Of a DNA stretch of 6,892 nucleotides, positions 1 to 6,164 are shown piece after piece. The translations under genes were made by a program, and so were the position numbers. The stretch spans positions 1-6,892 of the forward strand of contig JAJFFA010000237.1 in NCBI GenBank assembly GCA_021776885.1. Direction: 5' to 3'. Source of the stretch: Planctomycetota bacterium. GTDB taxonomy: Bacteria > Planctomycetota > UBA1135 > GCA-002686595. The notes beneath the pieces are model-generated. The model saw only the letters and a list, made by a program, of their open reading frames with translations. It had not been told where the DNA came from and did no database searches. The stretch's first letter is position 1. The number at the start of each line of letters is the position of its first letter.

Positions 1-90
1 CGCCCCCTGGACGGCGGCCTCGATCTTGCTATGGGTCATGGCGACCCAGGAGCCCGGGCTGTGTTCGAAGTCGTAGCTGAGCTTGATCAT
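1..90 (-). CDS. Partial MarR-like transcriptional regulator (N-terminus only)
   Basis: Thirty codons are open from an ATG at 90-88 down to the window edge, so the rest of the gene lies outside. The peptide begins MIKLSYDFEHSPGSWVAM and continues THSKIEAAVQGA. The pattern YDFExSxGxWV followed by an amphipathic helix resembles the start of a group of MarR-type winged-helix regulators, where this helix leads into the dimerisation region before the DNA-binding domain. The DNA-binding domain itself is not visible, so the family call rests on about 30 residues and recall of similar proteins. There is no strong Shine-Dalgarno; only a weak GGA lies just upstream of the ATG. No earlier in-frame ATG was seen. 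It shares a strand with the DUF1003 gene upstream but is separated from it by about 180 bases, so it may have its own promoter. Confidence 0.5.
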   Translation of the reverse strand, partial: MIKLSYDFEHSPGSWVAMTHSKIEAAVQGA

Positions 91-269
91 GGCGTCCGGG
101 CTGTTTCTCGGATTTGGGAACGCCGGGGGTGTAGCCGAAAGACTGAGATCGGCCCTGGGGGCCGTTGGAAGGGGCTCCGAGGACCGGAAGCGGGACGCAG
201 CGTCAGGCTGCGCGAGCCGGGAATCGAAGCGGGTCGAGCCCACCAGGGCACCGGATTCAGCTGCCTCGA
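91..269. other. Intergenic region with two small GC hairpins
   Basis: No convincing gene is seen here. Two perfect 6-bp inverted repeats are present: CGGCCC/GGGCCG at 150-155 and 159-164 with a 3-base loop, and CGCAGC/GCTGCG at 196-201 and 207-212 with a 5-base loop. They lie downstream of the DUF1003 stop codon on the minus strand and could slow or end its transcription, but neither is followed by a clear T-run. The promoter of the MarR-like gene should also lie here; no good -35/-10 pair was recognised. Confidence 0.4.
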
Positions 270-1007
270 TCAGCTCTTCCTGTTGGCAAGCTCGTTCAAG
301 AGGTCGAGTTGCATCTCCTGTAGCTCGACCATGTGCTGCCACTGCGAGTGCAAGAGGTGATCGACCTTCTCATGCAGACTGGCGACCTCGAGCTCGGCTT
401 TGAGGTTGATCCGGAAGTCCTCGTCGGCCTGCATGCGGTCGCGGGCCGAGACCCGGTTCTGCGACATCATGATGATGGGCGCCTGCAGAGCAGCGAGGCA
501 CGAGAGGAACAGGTTCAGCAGGATGTAGGGGTACGGATCGAAGGCCTCGGCGCCCAGGGCCAGAGAGTTGACCACGGCCCACACCACGAGGGCGGCCAGG
601 AAGGTGATCACGAAGGGCCAGGAGCCGCCAACGGCTGCGACACGGTCGGCGATGCGCTGACCGCGGGTCGCCCTGGTGTCGAACTGCTGCGTGATGTCCG
701 CTGCGAGCGCTTCGTGGTGAGACGCCTTGTGGGCGATCTCCTGCTCCACGCTCGAGAGCTCACCGCGCTCGAGCACGAGGCGCTGCATGAGGAACTCGAA
801 GCGTTCCTGGGCGAGGCAGGTCTTGCAGACGCGGGAGTCCTCGCGCCACAGATCCGGATGCCGCGTCGTGATGTGGTCGCTGAGGCTGACGCGCAGTGCC
901 CGCGCCGCGACGACCTGGCGCTCAGGAAACTTCTTGGAGCAGAGGGTGCATTTCGTGCGCCCGCTGCTCGGTCTGCTGGCGCCGGACCTGGGATGGGATT
1001 CGGTCAT
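270..1007 (-). CDS. DUF1003 family membrane protein with N-terminal CxxC zinc-ribbon-like segment
   Basis: A 245-residue protein of the DUF1003 family, whose biochemical role is unknown. Residues 1-70 hold two CxxC pairs (C20/C23 and C61/C64) about 38 residues apart, with H45 and H50 between, which looks like a small zinc-binding knuckle. Residues about 75-115 are helical and charged. The family core follows: RIADRVAAVGGSWPFVITF at 118-136, two hydrophobic membrane segments at about 131-149 and 158-179, the linker AFDPYPYILLN at 155-165, and the strongly conserved QAPIIMMSQNR at 175-185. The tail at 200-240 (NLKAELEVASLHEKVDHLL onward) is a probable coiled coil. The family core matches family expectations closely. 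The ATG at 1007 is the first Met and lacks an obvious Shine-Dalgarno. Gene context gives no clear function. Confidence 0.9.
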   Translation of the reverse strand: MTESHPRSGASRPSSGRTKCTLCSKKFPERQVVAARALRVSLSDHITTRHPDLWREDSRVCKTCLAQERFEFLMQRLVLERGELSSVEQEIAHKASHHEALAADITQQFDTRATRGQRIADRVAAVGGSWPFVITFLAALVVWAVVNSLALGAEAFDPYPYILLNLFLSCLAALQAPIIMMSQNRVSARDRMQADEDFRINLKAELEVASLHEKVDHLLHSQWQHMVELQEMQLDLLNELANRKS

Positions 1008-1125
1008 GGCGAAGGGGCCGCTGCAGGGCTCATCTGCCCCATGGGGAGGCCCGCGCTTGTCGCGCTGGGTCGCTGCGCACGGTAGTCCAGATCGGCGGCG
1101 AACTGAAGCGCTCCGTCACCCGCCT

Positions 1126-1143
1126 CGGCGCCGGCCGGCGCCG
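1126..1143. repeat. 18-bp perfect palindrome beside the PQQ-like gene stop
   Basis: The sequence CGGCGCCGGCCGGCGCCG reads identically on both strands and starts 2 bases beyond the TGA (1148-1146) of the beta-propeller gene. As RNA it could fold into a GC hairpin and act as a terminator or 3'-end stabiliser for that minus-strand transcript. No T-run follows on the minus strand, so it is not a textbook intrinsic terminator. A protein-binding site is an alternative, and chance is plausible in such GC-rich DNA. Confidence 0.45.
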
Positions 1144-1145
1144 CG

Positions 1146-2363
1146 TCACTCGCTGCGCGGAGCGCGGTGGTCCAGGCAGACCAGCTGGCCGAGGCTGCCC
1201 CGGGCGTAGATCAAGCCGCCCGCGATGGCGGGCTTGGTCCAGAACACGCCGTCGTTGGCGAGGGCCTGGGTCTTGGACAGGGGCGAGAAGCCCGAGGGCG
1301 TGGCCGCGGCCACGATCAGCTCGCCTTCGGCTCCCACGACGATCAGCTTGTCGGCGGCAGCGGCCAGGGCGCCGTTGCCGATCCCGCGCTCGGCCCACTG
1401 CACGCGACCCTCGAGGTCGAGGCACTTGAGCACGGCCTCGTCGAAGCCGTAGAAGTGGTCGTCGATCAGGACGCAGCCGGACATCTTGTTGCCCATCTCC
1501 TTGTTCTCCCAAAGCGGCGCGAGGCCGTCCTCGCTGAGCTGCAGGAGGGCGTTGCCCTTGCCCTGCCCCGAGGAGATGTAGATCCGCTCGCCGAGCACGA
1601 TCGGCGAGGCGCAGTTCATGTCGTACTTGGTCTCCCAGCCGTGGAAGGCGATCGGCATGCCGCCGTCGAGGCTCAGGACGGCCAGACCGTCCCCGTTGAA
1701 GACGGCCAGGGCGGGCTCGCCCGCTTGCTCGCCCGTTTGCTCGAACAGGGTCGGCGTCGAGTACGCATGACCGTAGTTCCTTTCAGTGACCCACAGCACC
1801 TCGCCGCTCTCCTTGTCCAGGGAGAAGACCTTGCCGAGGTTCATGATCACCTGGTCGTCGAGCACCAGGGGCGACGCCGCGAAGCCCCAGGTCGGGTACT
1901 CGAGTTGCTCTTCCTCGAAGTAGTTCTGGTGCCAGACCACCTCGCCCGTGTCCGCGCGCAGGCAGTACATGTTCGCCTCGCGGTTCAGGATGAAGACCAC
2001 GTCGCCATCGATCGCGGGCGTCGTCAGCGTCCCGCCCGTGTGCGCCTGGTCCCAGATCTTGGCCTCGTAGTCGTGGGTCCAGAGCACCTCGCCGCTCTCG
2101 GCGTCGAGGCACCACACGATGTCGAGCCCGGCCTGCTTGTCGAACCCCAGCGTGTACAGCCGCCCGCCACCGATCGCCACGGACGAGTAGCCCAGCCCGA
2201 GCTCCAGCGTCCACAGGGGATCCTGCTTCCCGGCCGCGACCCAGGCCGTCTCGCGCGAGCGCCCATCGCGCTCGGGCCCGTTCCAGTTCGGCCAGGCGGG
2301 CTCGTCGCGGTGGCTACCTGAAGAGATCGCGAGGAAGAGGGGGAGGAGGGCGAAGGGGCTCAT
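1146..2363 (-). CDS. Secreted PQQ-like (WD40-like) beta-propeller protein
   Basis: A 405-residue exported protein of the PQQ-binding-like beta-propeller superfamily. I chose the ATG at 2363 because GGAG lies 6 bases upstream and the product then opens with a signal peptide (MSPFALLPLFLAISSGS). An in-frame ATG at 2405 lacks a ribosome site and would bury that signal. The mature N-terminus has WPNWNGPERDG at 24-34, a WPxWxGPxRDG signature typical of planctomycete members. Blade repeats of the form xLDxxSGEVLW recur near 85-95, 134-144 and 181-191, with a weaker copy near 314-323 and a closing strand near 394-399, consistent with a seven- or eight-bladed ring. Such proteins bind ligands or partners and sometimes PQQ. 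No dehydrogenase active site is recognised, so enzyme activity is not claimed. It resembles BamB only in fold; there is no lipobox. It is transcribed divergently from the flavoprotein gene. Confidence 0.85.
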   Translation of the reverse strand: MSPFALLPLFLAISSGSHRDEPAWPNWNGPERDGRSRETAWVAAGKQDPLWTLELGLGYSSVAIGGGRLYTLGFDKQAGLDIVWCLDAESGEVLWTHDYEAKIWDQAHTGGTLTTPAIDGDVVFILNREANMYCLRADTGEVVWHQNYFEEEQLEYPTWGFAASPLVLDDQVIMNLGKVFSLDKESGEVLWVTERNYGHAYSTPTLFEQTGEQAGEPALAVFNGDGLAVLSLDGGMPIAFHGWETKYDMNCASPIVLGERIYISSGQGKGNALLQLSEDGLAPLWENKEMGNKMSGCVLIDDHFYGFDEAVLKCLDLEGRVQWAERGIGNGALAAAADKLIVVGAEGELIVAAATPSGFSPLSKTQALANDGVFWTKPAIAGGLIYARGSLGQLVCLDHRAPRSE

Positions 2364-2549
2364 GCTCAGCTCCGAATTGCGCAAGGGAAGGCGGGGCGGG
2401 GCCATCGTAGTGCCGGACTTCGACCGGCGTCACAGACCCGTTCCAGGACTTACTGCGTCGGTACTCTCTCCGTTTCCGCGCGCGGGGTGGCGATCGAATC
2501 CGCGCGCGTGCTGGCGATCGAATGGGTGCGTGTGGCCTAGACTGGGGCC
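2364..2549. promoter_or_regulatory. Divergent intergenic control region
   Basis: These 186 bases separate two divergent genes and must hold both promoters. On the minus side, GGAG at 2370-2373 is the ribosome site of the beta-propeller gene. A short dyad GCCGG-7-CCGGC spans 2412-2428. On the plus side there is a tandem repeat (2475-2523), then TAGACT at 2538-2543, a 4-of-6 match to a -10 box that ends only 6 bases before the flavoprotein ATG. If used, that box would give a nearly leaderless mRNA. No clear -35 boxes were found, so the promoter positions are guesses. Confidence 0.4.
2475..2523. repeat. Two-copy 24-bp tandem direct repeat upstream of the flavoprotein gene
   Basis: Copy one is 2475-2498 and copy two is 2499-2522, matching at 22 of 24 positions (differences at 2485/2509 and 2487/2511), plus one further matching T if the second copy is extended to 2523 and compared with 2499. 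Each copy consists of TCCGCGCGCG, three variable bases, then TGGCGATCGAA. The latter contains the palindrome CGATCG. Copy two ends 26 bases before the ATG at 2550. A period of about two helical turns would place repeated half-sites on the same DNA face, as in a regulator binding site, but slippage duplication is equally possible. Confidence 0.75.
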
Positions 2550-4298
2550 ATGACCCATCCTCGAGGACACTCGGCGCTGTCGCGACGCAACATCCTTCGG
2601 GGCGGACTGGGGGCGGCGGCCCTCGGCTTCGCTCAGCGCTACGGAATGGCGCGCGGCTCCGTGGCGGGCGCCGGCTGCTTGCCGACGGGCGCCCTGGCCC
2701 TCGGTCGCACGGCCCCCATCGCGCGGGTCACGGGGGGCGGTCCTACGCTCCACTTCGGTGGCTTGCCCTTCGCCCCCTGGTTCTCGGGGGACGACTTCCG
2801 CGGGCTGGACATCCCCTTCCACTACGGCACCGGCGACTGCCCGGGGGACGGGCTACCGCCCGAGCCGCAGGAGCGGGTCGAGGTGGCGGTCGTGGGGGGC
2901 GGGCTGTCGGGGCTGGCCAGCGCGTACCTCTTGCGCGAGCACGGTCCGGTCCTGTTCGAGCTGCACGAGCGCTTCGGCGGCTCCGCCCAGGGCGAGCACT
3001 GGCGCGACACGTCCTACTCCCTCGGGAACGCGTACGTGATCACGCCCGACCGCGGCACGTTCCTCGAAGAGTTCTACGTCGAGCTCGGGCTGGACAAGGT
3101 CGTGCGCGTCGACCGCCAGGACCCGGACGTCGAGCTGGGCGGGCGGATCCTGGACGACTTCTTCTGCGCACCGAACCAGCCGCCCGACGTGGTCCTGGCC
3201 TTCGATCGCTACCGGCGCCTGGTCACGGAGATGGCGCAGAACTCCTATCCAGACCTGCCCCTGCCCCAGGGCCAGGACAACCAGTGGATCCTGGACCTGG
3301 ACCGGCTCAGCCTGCGCGACCACATCGAACAGTCGATCGGGCTGCGCGTGCCCGCGCCCCTGGACGCCGCGATCCAGGCCTACTGCTACTCGTCCTTCGC
3401 CGCCGGCTGGGAGGAGATCTCGGCGGCGAGCGGCTGGAACTTCCTCGCCGCGGAGGAGTTCCACCGCTGGGTCTTCCCCGGCGGGAACGCGTACATCGCC
3501 CAGGAACTCTGGCGCCGCTTGAAGCAGGCGGACGAGGCACTGCCGGCGGGCTGCGCGCCGGTGCAACTGCGCGCGGGCTGCACGGTGACGGACGTACGCC
3601 TGAAGGGGAACGAGGTGCAGGTCACCTACCGCGACACCCAGGGCGTGTGCCGTTCGCTGCTGGCGAAGAAGGTCGTCATGGCCTGCCCCAAGCACGTCGC
3701 CAAGCGCATGATCCCGGACCTCTTCCAGCTCGACGCGCGCAAGGCCGACGCCATGTTCCAGCTCGAGTACCGGCCCTACCTCGTGGCCAACGTGCTGCTC
3801 GACGCTCCGATCCAGCAGGACTTCTACGACGCCTTCCTGCTCGAGAGCGGGGAGGACTTCCCGATGAACGTCGGCGAGGCGCCGGAGGGATCGCGGGTGG
3901 TCGACATGCTGAACGGGCACTACGCCCGGCCCGTCGACTCGAAGACCAGCGTCCTGACCCTCTACTGGCCCCTGCCCTGGGACGACGCGCGCTGGACCCT
4001 GTTGATCGAGAACGGCTTCCAGACCTACGCCCGCGAGCTGGCGCCGCAGATCCGGCGCATGCTGCGCTTGCTGGACGTGCCGTCCTCGGCCGTGCGTCAG
4101 GTGCGCATGACGCGCTGGGGCCATGCCCTGCCCATCGCGCGGCCCGGCCTGATCGCGGACGGCGTGACCGAGCACCTGCGCCGCCCGATCGAGGACAAGA
4201 TCTACTTCGTGAACCAGGACAACTGGGCGCTCCCGGCGGTGGAAAACAGCCTGCTGGATGCGCGCCACTACACGCGCCAGATCCTGGGCGGGTTGTAG
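2550..4298 (+). CDS. Tat-exported FAD-dependent oxidoreductase, amine oxidase / spermidine dehydrogenase-like
   Basis: A 582-residue flavoprotein. The N-terminus carries a twin-arginine signal: LSRRNILRG at 10-18 followed by a hydrophobic stretch to about 28, implying folding with cofactor before export. The Rossmann FAD-binding motif is VAVVGGGLSGLASAYLL at 112-128, with the ribose-binding acidic residue probably E137 and the following RFGG at 141-144. FPGGNAYIAQEL at 309-320 resembles the substrate-domain start of flavin amine oxidases. VMACPKHVAKRM at 376-387 fits the second dinucleotide-fold strand. FVNQDNWALPAVENSLLDA at 553-571 matches the C-terminal flavin contact. Layout and length resemble SpdH-type spermidine dehydrogenases, but the substrate cannot be read from sequence and polyamine use is inference. 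The ATG at 2550 gives the Tat signal directly; its ribosome site (GGGG at 2544-2547) is weak. The gene stands alone on this strand, divergent from the beta-propeller gene and convergent with the sulfotransferase gene. Confidence 0.85.
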   Translation: MTHPRGHSALSRRNILRGGLGAAALGFAQRYGMARGSVAGAGCLPTGALALGRTAPIARVTGGGPTLHFGGLPFAPWFSGDDFRGLDIPFHYGTGDCPGDGLPPEPQERVEVAVVGGGLSGLASAYLLREHGPVLFELHERFGGSAQGEHWRDTSYSLGNAYVITPDRGTFLEEFYVELGLDKVVRVDRQDPDVELGGRILDDFFCAPNQPPDVVLAFDRYRRLVTEMAQNSYPDLPLPQGQDNQWILDLDRLSLRDHIEQSIGLRVPAPLDAAIQAYCYSSFAAGWEEISAASGWNFLAAEEFHRWVFPGGNAYIAQELWRRLKQADEALPAGCAPVQLRAGCTVTDVRLKGNEVQVTYRDTQGVCRSLLAKKVVMACPKHVAKRMIPDLFQLDARKADAMFQLEYRPYLVANVLLDAPIQQDFYDAFLLESGEDFPMNVGEAPEGSRVVDMLNGHYARPVDSKTSVLTLYWPLPWDDARWTLLIENGFQTYARELAPQIRRMLRLLDVPSSAVRQVRMTRWGHALPIARPGLIADGVTEHLRRPIEDKIYFVNQDNWALPAVENSLLDARHYTRQILGGL

Positions 4299-4310
4299 AG
4301 CTTCCCGGGA

Positions 4311-4355
4311 GCCGAAGGACTGCAAGCCTCGAGGGAGGCGCTGCAGTCCTTCGGC
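4311..4355. terminator. Bidirectional hairpin between convergent genes
   Basis: Perfect 14-bp arms GCCGAAGGACTGCA (4311-4324) and TGCAGTCCTTCGGC (4342-4355) enclose an inner 5-bp stem GCCTC/GAGGC (4326-4330 and 4335-4339) with a GAGG loop, separated from the outer stem by a small internal bulge. It begins 13 bases after the flavoprotein stop and lies about 20 bases beyond the sulfotransferase stop, so it can serve both transcripts. Neither side has a T-run, so termination would rely on the stem itself or an accessory factor. Confidence 0.75.
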
Positions 4356-4375
4356 GGGTGTCTACGCGCTGCGGG

Positions 4376-6151
4376 CTAGCGCCCCGGTCCCGTCAGCCAG
4401 TAGGCGAAGGCGTCGACGTCCGCGGCGTCGAAGTCGCCGTCCGCGTCGTGGTCCACGAGGGTGTCCGGGAAGGCGAGGGGAGCGGGCTGCGTGTACGCGG
4501 TCTGGAGTGCCGCGAGGTCGGCCAGGTCCAGGTCCCAGTCTCCGTCGGCGTCGCCGGGGGTGTCGATGACGAGGGCCGGGACCTTCTCGGCGCGGTAGAC
4601 CAGGACTCCGTTCGGCTGGCCCACGAAGGCCGGGCCGGCGTCCAGGAACCAGATCACATTGCCCTGGGCATCGAACTCCATGATGCTCGAGCCCGGGCCG
4701 TCGGGGGCCAGGGTGTGGCCGCCCGGGAGCCGGTCCGCGTCGCCCACGAAGGGCGCGTACGCGGCGTCCGAGAGGTTCAGCCCGACCAGGTCGAAGGTGC
4801 GCACGATCGAGGCGCTGGTGGGGTTCGCCGGGTTGTCGAAGGCGATCTCGACGCCCTGGGTCTGGCGCCCGCGGGAGATGTTGTTCAGGTCGACAGGCTC
4901 CATGAAGTTGCCGTTGTTGTAGACCAGCATGTTCCCGTTCGCGAGCACCTCCGGGGCGTGCTGGAAGGAGAAGAAGTTGTCGCCGAAGTCCGGGTCGCCC
5001 GAGGGCCAGGGACCGAAGCCCGCAACGTTGACGTCGCCCACCTGGATCACGCCCTGCCCCGTCGCCCAGTCGATCCCGACCACGCGGCTCTGGTGCCGTG
5101 CCGAGACCCAGACGCGGTTGTAGAGCGGGTCGTAGATGGCAGCGTTGCAGTGGTTCCAGTCACCGCCAGGGCCGACATCGGCGCCGGGGTAGAACTCGGG
5201 CAGGTGGTCGTCGAGCGAGATGCTGTCGAAGGTGCTCCAGTGCTGGATGACCTCGAGCGTGTGGCGATCCAGCTCGCGCACCTGGTCGCCCTGCCACAGC
5301 AGGTCGTCGTACACGGTTCCGCCGTGCACGTTGTCGACGTAGTCCAAGGTGCGGTTGTCGAAGGACAGCTCGAGGAAGTTGGCGCCGTGGGGGGCGTCCG
5401 CAGGCATGGGGAAGACCTCGTGGTGCGGCCCGAGCTTGACGTTCGGGGGCGGCGGCGCGCCGCAGTGGTCCTGTGGCCCGATCCAGGTCCGGCGCCCGTC
5501 GAGGGTGCGCACCGCGATCCCGCGGCAGATCCAGGTGTTGATGCCGTCCGTCTCGTCGACGCGGTAGTTCGAAAGGATTCGGCCGTTGTCCATCAGGCGC
5601 ATGTCGCTGTGCACCAGGTCGATGAAGGGCAGGGCCAGGACCAGGCGCCCGTCCGGCTCAGCGCCGAGGATGAAGCAGTTGGAGGACATGTTGCGGCGCT
5701 GGACCCAGATCACGATGCCGTCCTCGGGCGGCACGCCCGCGCCGGCCGGGATGGAGACCTGCGGGAGCGAGACCTCCGGGTGCAGGGTGGCGGTGCTGAA
5801 GCGTCGAACCGGGGTCTGGAAGCGCACAGCGGGCGAGCCGGCCGCGCCGCCCACACGCCAGGCGTAGTCCTTGCCGAACTCGAGTCCGGTCTCGACCACC
5901 GTGCGCGGTTCGGCGCTGGAGACGCTGTGGGTCATGACGGGGGCTCCGCCGACGAAGGGGCTCGCGCTGCCGTCGTCCTCGACGATCTGCAGGCGGTAGT
6001 CCGAGACCACGTCCTCGACGGACTCCCAGCGCAGCTGCAGGTGCAGGCGGTGCAGCAGGGCACCGTCGGCGGGCAGGACGACATCGGTCGCGAGGGCGGG
6101 GCTGGCCAGGAGCAGGGGCGTGCTGAGGCAGAGGCGCTGGATCATGTTCAT
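4376..6151 (-). CDS. Secreted arylsulfotransferase-like (ASST) protein with FN3-like and dockerin-like domains
   Basis: A 591-residue exported protein. ASST enzymes move sulfuryl groups between phenolic compounds without PAPS. A signal peptide covers about 1-21, ending SPALA. Residues about 23-113 resemble a fibronectin type III domain (ending YAWRVG plus a strand). The ASST propeller follows, with VHSDMRLMDNGRIL near 180, HHE at 243-245, DWNHCNAAIYDP at 331-342, SARHQS at 350-355 and FSFQHAPEVLANGNML at 394-409. Candidate catalytic residues are H243 or H244, H334, R352 and H398. The H334-R352 spacing of 18 equals that between His356 and Arg374 of E. coli AssT, as I recall them. The C-terminus has two dockerin-type calcium loops, at 534-545 (Asp at loop positions 1, 3, 5, 9, 12) and 567-578 (same pattern). 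I chose the ATG at 6151, with GAGGA 8 bases upstream; a GTG at 6166 overlapping the preceding stop is possible. Sulfotransferase activity itself is inferred. Confidence 0.82.
   Translation of the reverse strand: MNMIQRLCLSTPLLLASPALATDVVLPADGALLHRLHLQLRWESVEDVVSDYRLQIVEDDGSASPFVGGAPVMTHSVSSAEPRTVVETGLEFGKDYAWRVGGAAGSPAVRFQTPVRRFSTATLHPEVSLPQVSIPAGAGVPPEDGIVIWVQRRNMSSNCFILGAEPDGRLVLALPFIDLVHSDMRLMDNGRILSNYRVDETDGINTWICRGIAVRTLDGRRTWIGPQDHCGAPPPPNVKLGPHHEVFPMPADAPHGANFLELSFDNRTLDYVDNVHGGTVYDDLLWQGDQVRELDRHTLEVIQHWSTFDSISLDDHLPEFYPGADVGPGGDWNHCNAAIYDPLYNRVWVSARHQSRVVGIDWATGQGVIQVGDVNVAGFGPWPSGDPDFGDNFFSFQHAPEVLANGNMLVYNNGNFMEPVDLNNISRGRQTQGVEIAFDNPANPTSASIVRTFDLVGLNLSDAAYAPFVGDADRLPGGHTLAPDGPGSSIMEFDAQGNVIWFLDAGPAFVGQPNGVLVYRAEKVPALVIDTPGDADGDWDLDLADLAALQTAYTQPAPLAFPDTLVDHDADGDFDAADVDAFAYWLTGPGR
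4388..4553 (-). other. Dockerin-like double EF-hand module at the ASST C-terminus
   Basis: This stretch encodes the last part of the sulfotransferase-like protein. Loop one reads DADGDWDLDLAD and loop two DHDADGDFDAAD. Both match the dockerin I calcium loop D-x-D/N-x-D-x-x-x-D/N-x-x-D, each followed by a hydrophobic helix (LAALQTAY and VDAFAYWL). Loop one has Trp where Gly is usual at position 6. Classical dockerins bind cohesins; in planctomycete-like secreted proteins such tails are common and the partner is often unknown. No terminal cysteine is present, unlike the Cys-ended dockerin-anchor variants. Confidence 0.75.
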
Positions 6152-6159
6152 GGTCGGGT

Positions 6160-6164
6160 TCCTC
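6160..6164 (-). promoter_or_regulatory. Ribosome binding site GAGGA of the ASST gene, overlapping the upstream stop
   Basis: On the minus strand the upstream gene's TGA (6165-6163) forms part of TGAGGA, so the Shine-Dalgarno of the ATG at 6151 begins within the stop codon. The spacing to the ATG is 8 bases. This arrangement favours re-initiation or coupled translation and decides the start in favour of 6151 over the GTG at 6166. Confidence 0.7.

Noticed and set aside
333..1085. A 250-codon plus-strand frame antisense to the DUF1003 gene
   Set aside because: The DUF1003 motifs on the minus strand are unambiguous, and this frame has no recognisable motif.
1167..2321. A 384-codon plus-strand frame antisense to the beta-propeller gene
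   Set aside because: The opposite strand encodes a signal peptide and propeller repeats; this frame is a compositional shadow.
2364..2405. An upstream in-frame start extending the beta-propeller protein by 14 residues
   Set aside because: No ribosome site precedes the ATG at 2405, and the extension would place charged residues ahead of the signal peptide; the ATG at 2363 has GGAG at good spacing.
2412..2428. Dyad GCCGG-7-CCGGC in the divergent region as an operator
   Set aside because: Five-base arms of G and C are common by chance in this composition; it is noted within the control region but not claimed as a site.
2475..2523. CRISPR array
   Set aside because: There are only two copies, directly abutting with no spacer, so this is a tandem duplication and not a repeat-spacer array.
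2853..4325. A 490-codon minus-strand frame antisense to the flavoprotein
   Set aside because: It mirrors the flavoprotein codons, is low in complexity and has no domain, while the plus-strand frame carries Tat and FAD motifs.
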